64,000 nucleotides of DNA from DATIXJ01 sp963714795. Lineage in GTDB: Bacteria; Bacteroidota; Ignavibacteria; UBA10030; SZUA-254. How positions within the stretch are numbered: the first letter of the stretch is position 1; the number at the start of each line of letters is the position of its first letter. The position numbers were made by a program, and so were the translations under genes. The notes beneath the pieces are model-generated. The model worked only from the letters and a program-made list of their open reading frames with translations, made no database searches and was not told where the DNA came from. Positions 62,301 through 64,000 of this stretch are shown here, piece by piece. Location: contig CAVQPS010000006.1 in NCBI GenBank assembly GCA_963714795.1, forward strand, positions 1-64,000, written 5' to 3'.

Positions 62301-63755
62301 GACATTGCTATTCTGCGGAAGCCATGTTGTTCCGCCATTTGTTGTTTTGAGAATCACTCCGTTATAACCGATTGCCCACCCGACGCTTGAATTCAAGAAA
62401 GCAATTTTTTGTAATGTTGCCGTTGTGGGAGTGGTTTGTGGAGCCCATACCAATCCGTTGGTGGTTTTTAAAATCGTCCCGAAGTCTCCTGCTGCCCACC
62501 CGGTTGCATTGTCGACAAAATAAATGGAGTACAGTGTCGGATCGGAATGACTATTTTGTTCAATCCAATTTTGACCGGCGTTTGTTGTTTTCACGATGAC
62601 AGCACTGTCACCGACAGCCCATCCTATCGACGGAGTAACCATGTAAATTCCATAAAGATCCTGGTACACACCGCTTGTTTGTTGTTGCCATGTCAATCCA
62701 CCGTTTGCGGTACGAATGATCGTTCCTTCCGCACCGACTGCCCAACCATCTGTCAGTGAAGCAAAGTTAATTCCATTGAGATTATCTTTGACGCTCGTCG
62801 ACTGAGATTGCCATGTCGTTCCGCCATCTGTTGTAGCAAACATGACACCGAGGTCGCCCACGACAAATCCCACCGTAGAGGACACAAAGCGCAAGCCGAA
62901 CAAATCGTTATAGCTGTTGCTGTTTTGCACAAACCAGGAACTTCCGCCGTTTGTCGTTTTGAGAATGGTGCCGTACGACCCGATAGTCCATCCGGTCAGA
63001 GCGGAAATAAATTGTACTCTGAGGAGGTCAATCTGCTGTCCGCTGATCTGGGGAGTCCACGTCGTGCCGCCGTCAACGGTCCGGAAGATAGCGCCAAACG
63101 ATCCGACGGTATAGCCGATGAGTGAAGAAATGAATGAAACGTCGTAGAGACTTTGATTTGTTCCGCTTGTTTTCGGTACCCACGTTGTCCCGCCGTCAGT
63201 CGTTCCGAGAATCGTTCCGTTTTCTCCCACGACAATGCCGTTGGACGGGCTCGTAAAATATACACCGTATAATGTGCTTGTCGTATTTGATGATTGTTGA
63301 ACCCATGTCGTGCCGCCATCGGTAGTTTTCAGAATAATTCCGTTGAGACCGTCGATCCATCCTGTGGTGGAAGAAATAAAATACAGTCCGAATAAATCCT
63401 GTCCCGTATTTGAATTCTGGATAATCCATGATTCTCCCGCGTCGGTTGTCTTGATGATGTCGCCATATTCTCCGATTGTCCATCCGAGAGATCCGTTTAA
63501 AAATTGCGTTCCAAAAAATTGGTCCGAGATACCGTCGATATTCGATGTTACTTGCCAGGTGAGCCCGCTATTGCTGGTTCGAAGAATTGTTCCGGTTGCC
63601 CCGACGGCAACTGCAGTGTCCTGATTCACTGCCCAAACCGCGTTTAAGGGATTTCCTTGTGGATTGGGATTTACCCATTGCCATGGTGTTTGCTGCGCGT
63701 TTGCGACGAAACAAAATACGCCGAAGAACAGGGTAAAAGGTATGATCCATTTCAT
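59397..63755 (-). CDS. Giant T9SS-secreted protein with 13 Ycf48-like blades
   Basis: A 1452-residue secreted protein. A signal peptide (about 1-20, ending VANAQQ) is followed by 13 Ycf48/BNR blades (about 30-600), each ending in a T.GG.TW motif. A beta-helix-like region (SLWSSAGNWSPPGSPGKLDS, about 615 on) follows, then two longer beta domains in which the segment NLISQPLLPTFPVRKVNEF and a later NLIGTISSQIATKN repeat a common theme. A T9SS type A sorting domain ends the protein (NYPNPFNPLTTIEFDVP ... EVKKMMLLK). Very likely surface-bound. Thirteen blades are one short of two seven-blade propellers. A promoter lies about 140 bases upstream. Confidence 0.85.
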   Translation of the reverse strand: MKWIIPFTLFFGVFCFVANAQQTPWQWVNPNPQGNPLNAVWAVNQDTAVAVGATGTILRTSNSGLTWQVTSNIDGISDQFFGTQFLNGSLGWTIGEYGDIIKTTDAGESWIIQNSNTGQDLFGLYFISSTTGWIDGLNGIILKTTDGGTTWVQQSSNTTSTLYGVYFTSPSNGIVVGENGTILGTTDGGTTWVPKTSGTNQSLYDVSFISSLIGYTVGSFGAIFRTVDGGTTWTPQISGQQIDLLRVQFISALTGWTIGSYGTILKTTNGGSSWFVQNSNSYNDLFGLRFVSSTVGFVVGDLGVMFATTDGGTTWQSQSTSVKDNLNGINFASLTDGWAVGAEGTIIRTANGGLTWQQQTSGVYQDLYGIYMVTPSIGWAVGDSAVIVKTTNAGQNWIEQNSHSDPTLYSIYFVDNATGWAAGDFGTILKTTNGLVWAPQTTPTTATLQKIAFLNSSVGWAIGYNGVILKTTNGGTTWLPQNSNVINSLNGIEIIDASNLYIVGDFGTLLKTTNGGTTWTQIPSDPTTFLYGVAFYSATTGWAVGDGGVIMNTTDGGITWNFQTTPTQNTLWDIELIRSGSSGILFASGDGGTILCSGITPLSLRTWTGTFDSLWSSAGNWSPPGSPGKLDSIFIPVTSVNPVLRITTQQINLAALRIAPGAALTIGTGVSQLVVKSDIVIDGMLNLETGSTLEITTGGSFLVNSSGTFQPAKSSIIMNSAGQIRGPFYNLFIDPGTSVQSIGNITVAKTLTLMSNLNMRNFDTLSILNPQAQAIQGYGFASPGTIIRAIQPNSTDSYRFESPVTYVNFYPTGTLPNSLTMTVKPNSLPATLPDSLFVRRTYNISASGGSNYVSAISLRYDTSETSISIDNLALFRDSLGIIKNIGSSDYLDSDIVAISLDTLKAFSSMYIGNENYFPLFPYQFYDTLTVADHGGISDTLVFGADPNATNGIDTALGEIPLGPIPPAGHFDARWTIPPSQGTQVDLLPLLGSPNTTNVYPMTFQPGPAGYPVTFHWQNSVFPVGMILLEDQATQGSQFTVNMRAQNSFTVTNGSIGAVQIVHRPYTTYSYSQNWNLISQPLLPTFPVRKVNEFPTATSNLFGYANSYVITDTIKIGKGYWIKFPSAQTIGIEGLPFSTDTVTVTTGWNLIGTISSQIATKNIVQNPSNIIVSNYFGYTGSYQTTDTLRPSKGYWAKSSGAGKLIFSSSGNIPSKSVFSTPSAVILQNMNSLKITDRDGNMQTLYFTELQNNSVAADQAALPPVPPDGVFDARFTSDQFTEVLPDKTSQLSVMIQTSAYPVTIQWKITEPSLRALHFFNQLTNAAVPQNIDGQSGTAKITDPTVKILTLKAERGVAIPTTFALKQNYPNPFNPLTTIEFDVPVRSNITLKVFDILGQQVAILANNKLYQPGSFSAVFNPSSLASGIYFYQIIANEIDGAHSEYREVKKMMLLK

Positions 63756-63895
63756 AAAGATTTCCGGGATAAGTTTGTGACGGAAAAAGATTGATTGTTG
63801 AATAAAGATTATAATTTCTTCGTATACTGAATTCGCTGGATTCTACCAGTTTGGATCGAAGAATTATATCGGTAATAACGACGGTCAACATCTTT

Positions 63896-63924
63896 AATAT
63901 AGAAATTAGTATTTTGATTCTCAA
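63896..63924 (-). promoter_or_regulatory. Sigma-70-like promoter of the giant T9SS protein gene
   Basis: On the minus strand TTGAGA (63924-63919), 17 bases, TATATT (63901-63896). A start near 63889 gives a leader of about 135 bases. The remainder of the window to 64000 holds nothing else I recognise. Confidence 0.5.
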
Positions 63925-64000
63925 GAGGTAATCATTAAAGAATTTTTATGAACGTCATATCCGGTTTTATGAGGAAATATGATTTTTAAGGAATTTCGTT

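Noticed and set aside
59397..63755. The regularly spaced similar segments looked like a CRISPR-type or minisatellite array.
   Set aside because: They are in one open frame, about 126 bases apart with variable sequence, and encode Ycf48 blades.
1..64000. tRNA genes, rRNA, insertion sequences, integrases, attachment sites, prophage genes and CRISPR arrays.
   Set aside because: None was recognised on either strand; the only mobile-looking DNA is the small inverted repeats. A dedicated tRNA scan was not possible here.

Overview
The window looks like chromosomal DNA of a free-living Gram-negative bacterium of the Bacteroidota/Ignavibacteriota side of the tree, most likely an Ignavibacteria-type lineage. 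This is inferred from secreted proteins ending in type IX secretion (T9SS) sorting domains with the NYPNPFNP signature, Ycf48/BNR propeller proteins, a GWxTD-type lipoprotein-like protein, a ferredoxin-dependent 2-oxoacid oxidoreductase, and E. coli-like Shine-Dalgarno and sigma-70 signals rather than the Bacteroidetes -33/-7 type. No rRNA or tRNA was recognised. The only RNA gene seen is the SRP RNA.

Layout. 34-6816 (+): uridine kinase, an M16 protease, an alanine-type aminotransferase and a complex I module (nuoG-nuoH-nuoI). 6858-7487 (-): a small AT-rich island with two unknown small ORFs next to a nested inverted repeat. 7632-13033 (+): an active/inactive M16 protease pair and a T9SS-secreted propeller protein. 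13039-19245 (-): HerA-like ATPase, RsbU-type phosphatase, DUF1684 lipoprotein, Ycf48-like protein, a 34-residue membrane peptide and peptidase T. 19552-22717 (+): an NfrA-like TPR/barrel protein, an NfrB-like membrane glycosyltransferase, a CheY-like receiver, and the SRP RNA. 22754-25145 (-): three pilin-like membrane-anchored proteins. 25576-44667 (+): a long run with RNase G, transaldolase, gcvT, comB, ftsK, an envelope cluster (lolA, flippase-like protein, outer-membrane protein, cyclophilin), holA, DUF92, SPOR, rpmE, a sugar nucleotidyltransferase-like protein, rsmB, threonine catabolism (tdh-kbl) and Fe-S assembly (mrp-nfu). 44677-63755 (-): pdxA, GWxTD protein, leucyl aminopeptidase, NrnA, ccdA-korA-korB, the conserved prs-rplY-pth-rpsF-ssb-rpsR-rplI run, a membrane/TPR protein and a 1452-residue T9SS propeller protein.

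Two themes stand out. First, 19552-22557 looks like a compact exopolysaccharide synthesis/export locus related to the E. coli N4-phage receptor pair NfrA/NfrB, but without the c-di-GMP-binding tail of NfrB and with a receiver gene beside it. This is the best candidate for a little-described system here. Second, six genes (nuoG, nfrA-like, the sugar nucleotidyltransferase, pdxA, GWxTD, nrnA) are each broken by exactly one extra base. Removing one base restores a full-length family member every time. The uniform sign points to insertion-type sequence errors more than to gene decay. These are annotated as single genes with an apparent frameshift.
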